DNA of 64,000 bases. It comes from Lamellibrachia columna. Lineage: Eukaryota > Annelida > Polychaeta > Sabellida > Siboglinidae. The notes under the pieces are model-generated. The model was not told where the DNA came from and searched no databases. It saw only the letters and a program-made list of their open reading frames with translations. A program made the translations under genes and the position numbers. Location of the stretch: assembly GCA_963662155.1 (NCBI GenBank), contig OY759264.1, forward strand, positions 15,342,642-15,406,641, in the 5' to 3' direction. Every line of letters starts with the position of its first letter. Position 1 is the stretch's first letter. Of this stretch, positions 12,333 through 21,799 are shown one piece after another.

Positions 12333-14897
12333 TTAACAAGATTTAACAATATTGCCATCCAACACTACAAGTTACATATGGCAAATGTACAAGGAAGCAA
12401 TTGGCTTATCGAGAGTCCAACTATTTTATCACCTATATATAGCCCGCCCTTATCAGATATTTGTTTGACCATTATAACACATTCCCCCACACTCATCTCC
12501 CTTATAGCCTTTTGTAGTTTTATATCTTCCTCTTGTCCTAAGTTTAGACAATGATGAACTACTCATTTTGTTAATGTCGAGTTCTTGGTAAATATGTTGC
12601 ACCAACTTGCTTTCTCACAATCTGCCTCAGTTTTTAGTGTTATTTCATATGCTTGGATATATTATTTAATATATAAAATTACTCCACCTCCCCTTCTCTC
12701 TCGTCTGTCCTTCCTAAACATGACATAGTCTGTCAATGCTAACTCAGCATCTACTATATCATTATTTGCCCATGATTCTGTGACACATATTACATGAGGG
12801 TCAATATCTGCTATCACAAAGTCTAATTCGCTTTTTTTATTTACTATGCTCCTGGGATATTTCGTCTCAGATCAACCTATGCATGTTGCATTCATATTTT
12901 TTAATTCAACCACAATTTTACCAATTAATCCACAGGCCAATATAACCACACATGTTAAACCATAGGGCTATAGTTTAGATAGAGGTATGATTATTTCAAA
13001 TTTTATGGATCCTGTCGTTTTTGCCAATTTTTGGAAATCATGATGATTTTTTGTTCTATTAAAAATACCAAAAACTATTTGATCTAGAACATTGAGATTT
13101 GGCATGCTTAATGTCTGTTATATGTAGATAGTAATTTATATAATACAATTCCACATCTGTATATTAATTCTCCCACAATCTGCCATTGAAGTTGTGTTTG
13201 TATCCATATTTCAACAATAAAACATGTTAGAACACAAATTCATCTTATTTGAGTCACTAACGCACCTACATATCTAGGTATTTGAGTTGTTGGTACATAG
13301 TGAAAAGTGGCCTATATTTAGCAGTCAAACATATTATGTGGCCATGTAGCCAAAATTCCAATTAATTTTTTTCATGAAAGGCGGGTACAATGCCTGTGTA
13401 ATGCACCATATTTGGATTCCTTATTAAAATATTTCAAATACATTGTTGTGTGTTTTTATCTAATCAGTAGATTACAACACAATATCAATTGCAATAGGGC
13501 ATTACAGGGAGAATTCGCAGACATATGCTTAGTTATTTTGCTCAAGCATTGCTACTTAGTCATTGGTTACAAATTAAGTAATTTCCGAGACACCAATTTA
13601 TTTACTATTGCTTGATTTCACGTTGAATGACCCAGGTACATAATCTAGAACTATATATTCAGACGTTTGTTTTCCATTTGACAACACTATTTACATAATT
13701 TTCTTCTTACTACAGAATAGGTAGTCAATATCAGCAATATGATTTGATATTTTGCTGTAATCTATTTATTACATAAAAACACAAAATACGTATAATTATT
13801 ATAAATAATTGTTTCAACATGAAGCCATTTGAAGTGGGAATCCAAATATGGTGCATTACATGGGCATTGTACCTGCCTTTCATATAAAAATAAATTGGAA
13901 TTTTAGCTACATGGCCATATATAATTGTTGGCTGCTAAATATAGGCCACTTTTTAATATGCATCAAATTGGAGATCAGTATCTCATAAACTAAACTAGAT
14001 AAACACTTCAAACTTCTCACATGCCTAGAATTGTATGTGTATTATTGATACAATTAAGATTCATTTGTGTGCCAACATGTTTTATTGTTGAAATAATGGT
14101 ATAAAAGCACTCGTTGGCTCAAACAAAACTTCAATGGCAGATTATGGGAGAACTAATATACAGGTGTGGAACTATAGTATAGTATGTATGACTCTATCTA
14201 CACTTAATGGAGAAATTCTCAGAGTTTATTGGCATTTTAAGTAGAACAAGAAGTATTCATTATTTTTTTTAATTGGCAAAAAAGACAGGATCAGCCTCAT
14301 TTGAAATGGTCATAAAACTATTCGAGTTACAGCCCTATGGTTTAACATGTGTGGTTATATTGACTCGTGGATTAATTGGTAAAATCTTGGTTGAATAAAA
14401 AAATATGAGTGCAACAAGATTTTCATATTTTGGTTGATTTGAGACGGAATGCCCCCCCTGGCATTTAAGCATACACATTTCAGTTCATTTTCCGAAATAA
14501 TTGGTGAACATTTCTTTGGATGTGTATTTGTACTCCTTTGAGTTGTCTCTGTGTTCCCCCAAGCATCCAGTTTAAATAATTTACCATATCTTTCCTTCAT
14601 CAACAACCCTGACAAACTCACACCCAAGAACTGCAGCACCCTTCAATGGTCAGATGAAGCCCATCTCTCATGAAAAAAGTCATCTCTCCCCACAAAGGTT
14701 AAGCCTACTCGTGAACTCTGCCTCCCATTACTTTTAATAACCCCGACGACACAAACTGTCCAATTTTTTAAGTGTCTTGACCAAACTCCTGTACTTACCA
14801 ATGATGGCCGACGTTCCCTCCTTCTCGGCATTGTTCGTTCCCACATGCACAAAAATAGCCCATCCCTTGCCACCATCCATGACATATCAAGCCTCCA
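12333..14897 (-). mobile_element. LINE family A copy with internal deletion, hosting a fold-back element
   Basis: Read on the minus strand, 14897-14459 holds the ORF1 SGNH segment (VHVGTNNAE-like reading, MGFI) ending at KCVCLNAR. 12853-12471 continues with SIVNKKSEL and the endonuclease, including the region of the catalytic GDFN. 12470-12333 is ORF2 C-terminus plus the constant 3' tail. The whole RT between endonuclease and tail is missing. A 1.6-kb fold-back element splits the AR|SI codons. The LINE itself sits inside the minisatellite, with the words gagacagtt and ttgactaca on its two sides. Confidence 0.85.
12854..14458. mobile_element. Fold-back (long inverted repeat) DNA element, about 1.6 kb
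   Basis: The left arm (about 12854-13480) is the diverged reverse complement of the right arm (about 13740-14458), leaving a loop of roughly 250 bp. Shared landmarks include accaattaatccac / ataaccacacatgttaaacc, gtggcctatatttagcag, and aatgcaccatatttgg. The termini are similar (gtctcagatcaacc against gtctcaaatcaacc), and CCTGG stands at both edges (12851-12855 and 14457-14461) as a likely 5-bp target duplication. No transposase ORF. It interrupts a LINE A copy exactly inside a codon run, which proves insertion. Confidence 0.85.
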
Positions 14898-14966
14898 TTG
14901 AGTTGACTACATACTACAGCCCCCGCCCCAGAAACAACTTGACTGAGACAGTTGACTACACACTAT
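14898..14966. repeat. 48-bp minisatellite, block 2
   Basis: Resumes as ttgactacatactacagcccccgccccagaaac directly after the LINE 5' truncation point (unit of 11972-12332). Confidence 0.85.
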
Positions 14967-15215
14967 CTGGGCTAGATCTGATATTGTATACTGTTTAGCA
15001 ATTTTGGCTAAAGCTCCCAATTGTTTGTAGTCAAATACAAATTGCTGTAGCCACATTTTTCTAAAATGCATAAAGAAAACAAATGCTCATGTATTCTGCA
15101 TGCTTCTCAACGAAAATACTATTTGCCAAATTGGCTCAAATGGGTAACTTTTGTTTAGCCAAATCCGATGCCACGCGTCCTATGGCCCAAATGGCCACCG
15201 GTAGCGCTAGCATAG
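14967..15215. mobile_element. MITE-like 249-bp insertion in the minisatellite
   Basis: Unrelated sequence flanked by actat at 14962-14966 and 15216-15220. The ends are weakly inverted (ctgggctag at left; reverse complement of right ctatgctagc). No coding capacity. Confidence 0.5.
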
Positions 15216-15426
15216 ACTATACCCCCACCCCAGCAATAACTTGACTGAGAAAGTTGACTACAGACTACAGCTCCCACCCCAGCAACAACTTGACTGACCT
15301 AGTTGACTACAGACTACATCCTCCACCCCAGCAACAACTTGACTGAGAAAGTTGACTACACACTACCGCCTCCACCCAAGCAACAACTTGACTTGAGACA
15401 GCTGACTACAGACAGCATCCTCCAAC
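15216..15426. repeat. 48-bp minisatellite, block 3
   Basis: Four to five clear units (cagcaacaacttgactgag). Confidence 0.9.
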
Positions 15427-16474
15427 CAGACATGGGAACGAAGTACTTGGTACTCGTGTACTCATGTACTCGTGTACTCATGTACTCGAGTACATTTTTG
15501 TAATACTCGTACTTGTACTCATTTATATTATGGTCATGTATTCATACTCGTACTCGTGTTCAATGTACTCATATTTTATGAGTACATTACGAAAACGTCT
15601 GAGTGCTTTCTCCATATGATATTGTTAAAATTATTTAATTACTTAATTCATCAAATCATTAACAACTACAACAATTTCAAAAAGAAAGGTAACACATTGT
15701 ATTACCTGCATATAAATAAAATATTTTTTTTATGTTCTTGCATGCATCTCAGCTGAGTTATATATGTTTTCTAATACAGGATCATTAAAAACATTTATAT
15801 TATGTTAATTCTAATGCAATAACCATGATATTAATTGCAACGTAATAACCCCTGATTTGTAATAGTTATTATTGTTACATTTAGTAGATGTGGTTTCATT
15901 TTTACTTGGTATTGATGAATTTTCACAAACTCATACCGTGGATCACTTTTCTGCCCATTGATTGCACTGAAGCCACAAAGACTTCACTTCAAGAGGCAAC
16001 ATCTTTTGATTCTTGTCCCTGTCAGATACCCCTAGTTCATAGGCATAGTTGTACTAGTTACCAGTCCAGGCCATAATCCTTGTGTTTGTTTAATTAAGCC
16101 AGGAAGTCCAGTAAGCCTATAACGAAATACAATGCCTTTGTTGCTCTCACAAGTGACAGTGCTAAGTACTGCTAGCTTATATGAATTAATTAACAATGTT
16201 TATTTTTAAAATACATTGTTATTACAATACAGAGTTACTATAATACCATACAAGATGTACTCGTACTCATGGAAATATACTCGTACTCGTACTCAGCTTT
16301 GAGCAATGTACTCGTACTCGGTGATCATCAATGTACTCGTACTCGGTGATCATCAATGTACTCGTACTCGGTGATCATCAATGTACTCGTACTCGGTGAT
16401 CATCAATGTACTCGTACTCGGTGATCATCAATGTACTCGTATTCGTACTGAAAATGTACTCTGCCCCAGGTCTG
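15427..16474. mobile_element. Non-autonomous hAT-type transposon, 1,048 bp
   Basis: It starts CAGACATGGGAACGAAGTAC and ends with the reverse complement of CAGACCTGGGGCAGAGTAC, the CAGxxxTGGG terminal pattern of hAT elements. 8-bp flanks cctccaac (15419-15426) and cctccagt (16475-16482) match in six positions and fit the 8-bp duplication of hAT. Both subterminal regions are packed with tactcgtactc words, as expected for transposase-binding repeats. The interior is AT-rich and has no transposase ORF. Confidence 0.85.
16308..16445. repeat. 25-bp tandem repeat in the hAT right end
   Basis: Five to six copies of a unit formed by atgtactcgtactcgg and tgatcatca; nearly identical copies. Confidence 0.95.
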
Positions 16475-16603
16475 CCTCCAGTCCAGCAACAACTTGACTG
16501 AGACAGTTGACTACAGACAACATCCTCCACCCCAGCAACAACTAGACTGAGAAAGTTGACTACAGACAACATCCTCCACCCCAGCAACAACTTGACTGAG
16601 ACA
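16475..16603. repeat. 48-bp minisatellite, block 4
   Basis: Two to three units (cagcaacaacttgactgaga) after the hAT element. Confidence 0.9.
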
Positions 16604-16656
16604 GTACGCAGATTGTTTAGACTAATAATGTTTTGAGAGAGGGAGTTCTATCATCG

Positions 16657-16888
16657 TGTAACCCGCCCTCCTGAGATATGTGTCAACGTTATTTTTAAGC
16701 ATTCATTGATTGTCCTTTGTGAGAGCGACTTCTTCCTGATATCCAATCTACACTGATCCTTTACTAATGTACCTCATGTCCTAGTTCTATTATCTTTCTT
16801 GAGTGAGAAAAACTATTTCTATCAATATTTCTATACCCATTCATTGTCTTAAAAACTTCAATTTGATCTCTTCTGAACCGCCTTGTCT
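16657..16888 (-). mobile_element. LINE family A fragment, ORF2 C-terminus
   Basis: The reverse complement of the RT C-terminal coding region (landmarks acccgccctcctgagatatg, caatctacactgatccttt). It begins at the ORF2 stop without the usual 3' tail and is truncated at 16888. Confidence 0.85.
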
Positions 16889-17303
16889 GACTGAGACGGC
16901 ATAGGACGGGAGAGAGGCAGCGGTTTTTTGAGACACATGCCATTTCAATTGTTCTGCGCACTCATCAAGTTAACGACCACAACAATTGTGTTGACATTTG
17001 AAATGCAACCCACTGTCCCTAACATTACATGAAATGTTTTCTTTCTTTCTAATATGTCACATTGTGTACATGCGTAGATTCGTTTTGAAATACCAATTGT
17101 ATAGAAGTAGTTCACAAAGGTTTTTGAATTTTGTTACGTTTTCTCTGTCCAGATTGGTACACGATGTTTTACATTAAATGCTTTTCCCAATTATATACGG
17201 TTGTCTTTATTATTTTACTTAGTTATACATGTTAACCTATAATCATTGCTTCGACACAATCACACTGGTGCGCGTTTTATGAAATATTACTTTCAACATT
17301 AAT
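16889..17303. other. Non-coding DNA
   Basis: No gene or repeat recognised between two minus-strand LINE fragments. Confidence 0.4.
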
Positions 17304-18142
17304 GTCAAATCAAATCAAATCTAATATATTGTAACTCTTTACAATACGTACAAATCAAATCAAGGCAAATCCTATATAATAAAGTAAAGAGAACAATAGG
17401 GGAATTATTACGTTATACAATGTTATACTCCCTAGTATATATTTCAATACATATATCATAGTATTAAACACAAAAATAGCGTGCAGGTGTAAAAAACAAT
17501 CGTTATTGTGATACATGTTATATATTGACATCATTGTGTAATATAAATTGCCTAAGTGTACATGTGTACTTCATTATTGAATAAGAAGTAAACTTGAGTC
17601 TTGTGTCAAAATAATTCCAAATTATAGCACCCTTAATTCTTACAGAACGAAGTTTTATTTCTAAAATTGCCATGGATATATGTATTTGTGTAGATTGTCT
17701 TGTATCGTAACTATGAACATATTGATTAAGTTTAAACATATTATCACAAATTGTAGGTAGAAGACCACTGTTGTATTTATACATAAACATTTGTATTGAG
17801 TATACATGTAGTTGTCTAAACGTTAAGATGTTTAGTAGTTTAAAGATAGGTTTAGTATAAGCTGTTCTTTTAGCTGAGAGGAGCATTCTCACTGCTTTCT
17901 TTTGAACCTTTATAATACTTGAACAATATGTAGCATTTAACCAAGCTACAAGTTTTTTTAGTTCAAGATTCATTTTGTTAGTTATATCATCCAATTGATC
18001 ACCCTGTATAAATACACTAGTGTCATCAGCAAATAATATGGAGAAAGAATATCTGAGACATTAGCAATATCAATGATATATAATAGAAACAGTAATGGTC
18101 CCAGTATGGAACCCTGAGGCACTCCACAAGTAATAGTCAGTT
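17304..18142 (-). mobile_element. LINE family F, RT fragment with internal deletion
   Basis: On the minus strand, reading starts TITCGVPQGSILGPLLFLLY (RT motif), then passes through a decayed active-site region to LELKKLVAWLNA. It then jumps to a C-terminal region (KVQKKAVRMLL, FKLLNILTFRQLHVYSIQMF). The 3' tail is gatttgatttg-like at 17304-17320. About 150 residues between the palm and C-terminus are absent. The 5' truncation point lies inside the last exon of the RPA-like pseudogene. Confidence 0.8.
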
Positions 18143-19053
18143 TAGTGGAGCTAGTATTAATGGTAGCGACAGCGGCGGAGACGTCACCGATTACGACGGG
18201 GACGGCTGTGGTGGCGACACCAACGACGGTGGAGAAGGAGAATGTGTCGTCATCGATGACTGCGGCACTGGTGGTGACTGTGATGGAAGCGGTAGCGATA
18301 GCGGCGGAGACGTCACCCGATGACGATGGGAACGGCTGTGGTGGCGACACCAACGTTGATGGAGAAGGAGAATGCAACGTCACCAATGACTGCAACAATG
18401 TTGGTGACTGTGATGGAGGCGGTGACGACAGACGTCGACGCTTCGCCTGTAAATATAGGCGAAGGTCATTTGCTGCTAGGGGTGGTGTGATACGCGCCGG
18501 CTTGCTTCGCTTTCGTGTCGTCATCTGTATGAAATATATATAGGTTACTGTACTGCTATGAAAGGAGCGACTTATATATAAGTTGACGGCATATGGTGGA
18601 AATTATATACTATAGCGTTCTTCATCTTCTAAAGAATAGACACACGAACCTACCACTTCCAGTTTTGGTGTAATTAACATAAGTTTCTCAAAGCTGACCG
18701 TGACACGGACCTCCCACAGCAGCGCCAGTGAGGCATAACGGTCTGCCTCTGTCGTCATAGCAGTGTACGTGTTGCCAGTGAACTCTAATACCCATGACGC
18801 TAGTCGATGGAAACTTTTTGCCCACACCTCAGTCCCTTAACAGTCAGTCAACAGGACGCGCAAGACGAACTTGTACACGGGAACCCGTTGTCATTGATAA
18901 CAGGGACACATATAGCCATTAGTTTCATGGTACACACCTTTGAGACAGCGTGGACACGATGTATTTATCTTGCGTGGCGCAAGTGACTATAGTTAACGGT
19001 CTTGTAAATTTGTAAGTTCCGTTACTTACCTCAGGTTGGAGTCGTGTGGCCAT
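18142..19053 (-). pseudogene. RPA1-C-like single-strand DNA-binding protein gene, broken
   Basis: The minus-strand exon at 18986-18654 encodes TSCPRCLKGVYHETNGYMCP, a CxxC...CxC zinc ribbon. It is followed by VPVYKFVLRVLL, GTEVWAKSFHRLASWVL and VRVTVSFEKL, the order of the Rep_fac-A_C (RPA70 DBD-C) OB fold. Two in-frame stops (TGA after CPCYQ, TAA after LLTDC) break it. A proposed first exon (MATRLQPE, 19053-19030) ends at GTAAGT in phase 0. A third (18524-18142, after tttcatacag) starts with MTTRKRSKPAR and holds two basic clusters and a P/S/T-rich tail. It is cut by LINE F. The first intron would be only 43 bp, which is short. Stand-alone RPA-like proteins also occur in Helitrons, so a transposon origin is possible. 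Confidence 0.65.
18150..18420. repeat. Imperfect 135-bp duplication in the RPA-like tail exon
   Basis: The block with gcggcggagacgtcacc, ggctgtggtggcgacaccaacg and gatggaagcgg is present twice, at about 18169 and 18301. On the plus strand it reads Gly/Asp-rich; on the minus strand Ser/Val/Ala-rich. Both strands are open by composition. Confidence 0.8.
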
Positions 19054-19121
19054 GGCGGTGTCGAGAAGTCGAGTCGAACGTGTAACACAAGAGAAGCAGT
19101 CGATGAATCGAGAGAGCGAGT

Positions 19122-19156
19122 GGTTATGACCGTTGGAGCGGTGGCTCCCTTTTATA
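19122..19156 (-). promoter_or_regulatory. TATA-type core promoter of the RPA-like pseudogene
   Basis: On the minus strand CTATAAAAGGG lies at 19158-19148. A start site is expected about 30 bases downstream, near 19122, and the proposed ATG is at 19053. The spacing is right for a TATA promoter and the following exon has a consensus donor. Confidence 0.6.
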
Positions 19157-19491
19157 GCAGGGCGCAGGCGTTGGCGCATTTTTCCTTATCTCCAGCTGCG
19201 GGCGTTGGAACGCGTTGCGCTATCGACGCACATTCCTATCGTCTGGGTGTTGTTGTTGTGCACATTCCTATGGCCTGGTCTGGTATGTTTTGCAAAGTGT
19301 CTGTTTTTTTTGAATGAACTCACGACAATTCATGAGTATCTGACCCAATACGTTCTGTCCAGGCTGTCCGTGAGCATGCTCCAGAATCCTTCCCTACTTC
19401 TCACGCATTCCCTTAACGGCGATGGATGTGTGTTTAACAATCGTTTGCGGAGTGTCGTGTCGCGAAATTTAATCGCAACTAAATACGACCG

Positions 19492-19830
19492 TTATGCAAC
19501 GTTAGTGTAGGACGCGGTGACTCCCTTTTTTACGCGTGATTAATGGGTTTTTGGTTTCAGCGTCGGTTAGCTGACAGTTTCTGACAGGCTTATCGCATGT
19601 GTTTTTCATTGTGATGGATATGTTATTGTTTTAGCGGCTTACGTCGACTGTCTGAAATGTCATGCAACGTTCTTGTAGGATGATAGTGACTTGCTTTTTT
19701 ACGTATGATAAATGTTTTTTTTTGTTTCAGTGTCGGTTAGCTGACAGTTCTGGGATTTCTTTTCGCATTTCTTTCAATTATGAGGTATTTGTTATTGCTC
19801 TATCTGTGGCTTACGTCGGCTACATGTCCT
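19492..19830. repeat. 168-bp tandem duplication carrying an exon-like unit
   Basis: gcaacgtt...gtagga...ctttttta...tttcag.gtcggttagctgacag...gttattg occurs at 19496 and 19664. The second copy contains the 5' part of the membrane-protein exon; the first is interrupted by stops. Confidence 0.85.
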
Positions 19831-19985
19831 AACACATTTATGGTATTTCCTTTATACACTTACTGTTATTCTGTTGCTGTCGTTGCTGGTAGTGTCACGA
19901 TGCTGTCTAGCATTGCGTTATGCTCCGATTTGCTGGTTGTGTACGTTGAACTCGGGGTTGCGTTGGGCCTACTGCTGCATCTTTC
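19748..19985 (+). CDS. Unidentified membrane protein, penultimate exon
   Basis: After the AG at 19746-19747 the frame is open and very hydrophobic. One segment is around LGFLFAFLSIMRYLLLLYLW and two more follow (YSVAVVAGSVTMLSSIAL and LLVVYVELGVALGLLLHL). It ends TC|GTAAGT. Spliced to 20577, TC+C makes Ser and the frame continues to a stop. A Met inside the frame (19780) could start a shorter product that looks like a signal peptide. I do not recognise the family. Confidence 0.5.
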
Positions 19986-20408
19986 GTAAGTAATCTCTGT
20001 CGTTGTTTGCACGAATGCTAACTAATATATACTCCTATACAGCGAACGCTTTTAAAATGCATCAGTATAACACAATAGTTTAATTTTAAAATAACGTTAT
20101 ATACAACTGCGCAACGTTTGACGGCTATACATAGTTCTAGTTTTAAAAAATCCGCCGTTGTTTGCTGGGCGGCCTGAGGTCGTCGGGTCACTGATAACGT
20201 CTGTGCGTGGCCTACTTCTGCACGCCTGCTAGCCGACTGCTACCGGCCTACTGATAAAAACATGTCAGCCGATTTCACTGCCGGGCTGGGTCGAAGTACG
20301 CCTCTCGTTGCTCTCGGGTTTCGTCTATTTTTACACTTGTGTTGTTTAAGAAATATATAGCGTGCTGTTAACAAAGCCTTGACTGTAACACACACACACA
20401 TACATAAG

Positions 20409-20460
<52 letters not shown>

Positions 20461-20477
20461 ATATATATATATATATA

Positions 20478-20514
<37 letters not shown>
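20409..20514. repeat. (AT)n microsatellite in the membrane-protein intron
   Basis: About 105 bp of AT dinucleotides with two c substitutions. It is preceded by (CA)n at 20390-20400. The word tatagcgtgctgt stands on both sides (about 20356 and 20513). Confidence 0.95.
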
Positions 20515-20516
<2 letters not shown>

Positions 20517-20576
20517 CGTGCTGTACCGTTAACAAAGGCTCGACTTTTATGTGTCTAGTCTCACTCTGGTTTTCAG

Positions 20577-20688
20577 CTTCCATCGGCAACGCTGGGCGTT
20601 GGTCATGAGTGAACTCATATCCACCACACCATGCGTAGACGACGATGATGATGATGATGGCTACGAGAAGTTCAACACCGTCGGATGA
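20577..20688 (+). CDS. Unidentified membrane protein, last exon (acidic tail)
   Basis: ttttcag acceptor, then FHRQRWALVMSELISTTPC, a run of seven Asp (DDDDDDD), GYEKFNTVG and TGA. A basic juxtamembrane HRQRW followed by an acidic cytoplasmic tail is typical for the C-terminus of a membrane protein. In frame with the GTAAGT exon at 19985. AATAAA lies about 195 bases after the stop. Confidence 0.5.
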
Positions 20689-20882
20689 ACTATGACATAT
20701 GACATTTTGTTCTTTGATCTTTTACGCTATTTTATATTGTAAAATAATACTATATGACATTTTGTTTCTTGTCCTTTTACGCTATTTTATATTGTAAAAT
20801 AATAATAATATTAACTTATATGTCACTATTTCACTACAACGCTTTTTACTATAATATCATATGTCATTATTTTTTTAATATT

Positions 20883-20889
20883 TAATAAA
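20883..20889 (+). terminator. Candidate polyadenylation signal
   Basis: AATAAAA in ttaataaaatttgcttg, at a normal 3'-UTR distance from the stop at 20688. Confidence 0.45.
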
Positions 20890-21799
20890 ATTTGCTTGTA
20901 CTCTCATTCAATACGGTGTTGTGACAATTTCCAACTACGCTAACAATAGACAGATGACCACATTTCACCTTGTTAACAGATAAAAAACTAGCGGTCAGAT
21001 GTCAATACATACAGCGGGAGTAATGTAGTAACACATTTAGGCTATGCAATACATATCACATCATAACATTATATGGAGAAGTTTTCATTGTATGTGGTCT
21101 TAAATCGAACCCCTATATCTCGCCTATGTCTTTCACGAGCGTCCCTCATCCCACCGTCCCCGCACCCCCCTCTCTCCCGGTCTCATAGACGGTTAGGGTA
21201 GCGCGGGCGACAACGAGCTCCAGTCGTTAGGGAGTCGGGTTAAATTTAGAGTTAGTGTTATTAGCTCACCACTTGGGGTCGGGGTGGGGGTCACTCCGTT
21301 AGGGTCAGGTCAAGGTCAGGGGTCACCGCAGACGTCTGCAGGCTGGGGTTACAGTTAGGGTTAGCTCCAGTCGACAGGGGTTAGGGTTAGGGTTAGCGCT
21401 CAACTCGCCACGTCAAAAAGTTGGGGTTACGACGGTTAGGGTTAGCTCCAGTCGCCAGGGGGCGCTCTAGGGTTACGGATAGGGGTATGTGTCGCCGCTA
21501 GGGGGGGCGCTCAGGCTACCCAGAAGGTTGTGCGACCGGAAACCGGATGACCCTCCCAAACTGGACGCCTCTTTTACCCGGTCATTTCCTCCAGTATACT
21601 ACTAAGTGGTATGGATTAGATTGAAGCCCAATAAACTACCACGAAAATACTCATGTATTATTATAGCGTGCATCTACCTCCAACCTGGTGCTGATAACGG
21701 CTCGTTGCGGAGCACCTGATAATTAGTTTTGACACCATTTTACGACGTATCCAAGACTGTGGCGATATTTAAGTGGAGATTTAAAGCGATTCAAGGACT
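20890..21799. other. Non-coding region with a GC-rich TTAGGG-rich block
   Basis: 21190-21500 is GC-rich with many GGTTAGGGTTAG words, the densest being ggggttagggttagggttag near 21377. The rest has no recognised feature. A short duplicated unit (gttagctccagtcg) occurs at 21361 and 21440. Confidence 0.6.
21454..21466 (+). promoter_or_regulatory. CTCF-like motif
   Basis: gccagggggcgct matches the core of the bilaterian CTCF consensus (CCAGGGGGCGC). A related, stretched form, gccgctagggggggcgctc, lies at 21494-21512. By sequence only; binding is inference. Confidence 0.35.

Noticed and set aside
18145..18543. Plus-strand Gly/Asp-rich 132-residue frame
   Set aside because: Antisense of the RPA-like tail exon; no start context or domain, and the minus frame has splice sites in phase.
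19133..19510. 125-residue plus-strand frame
   Set aside because: It overlaps the TATA promoter on the other strand and has no recognisable domain or splice context.
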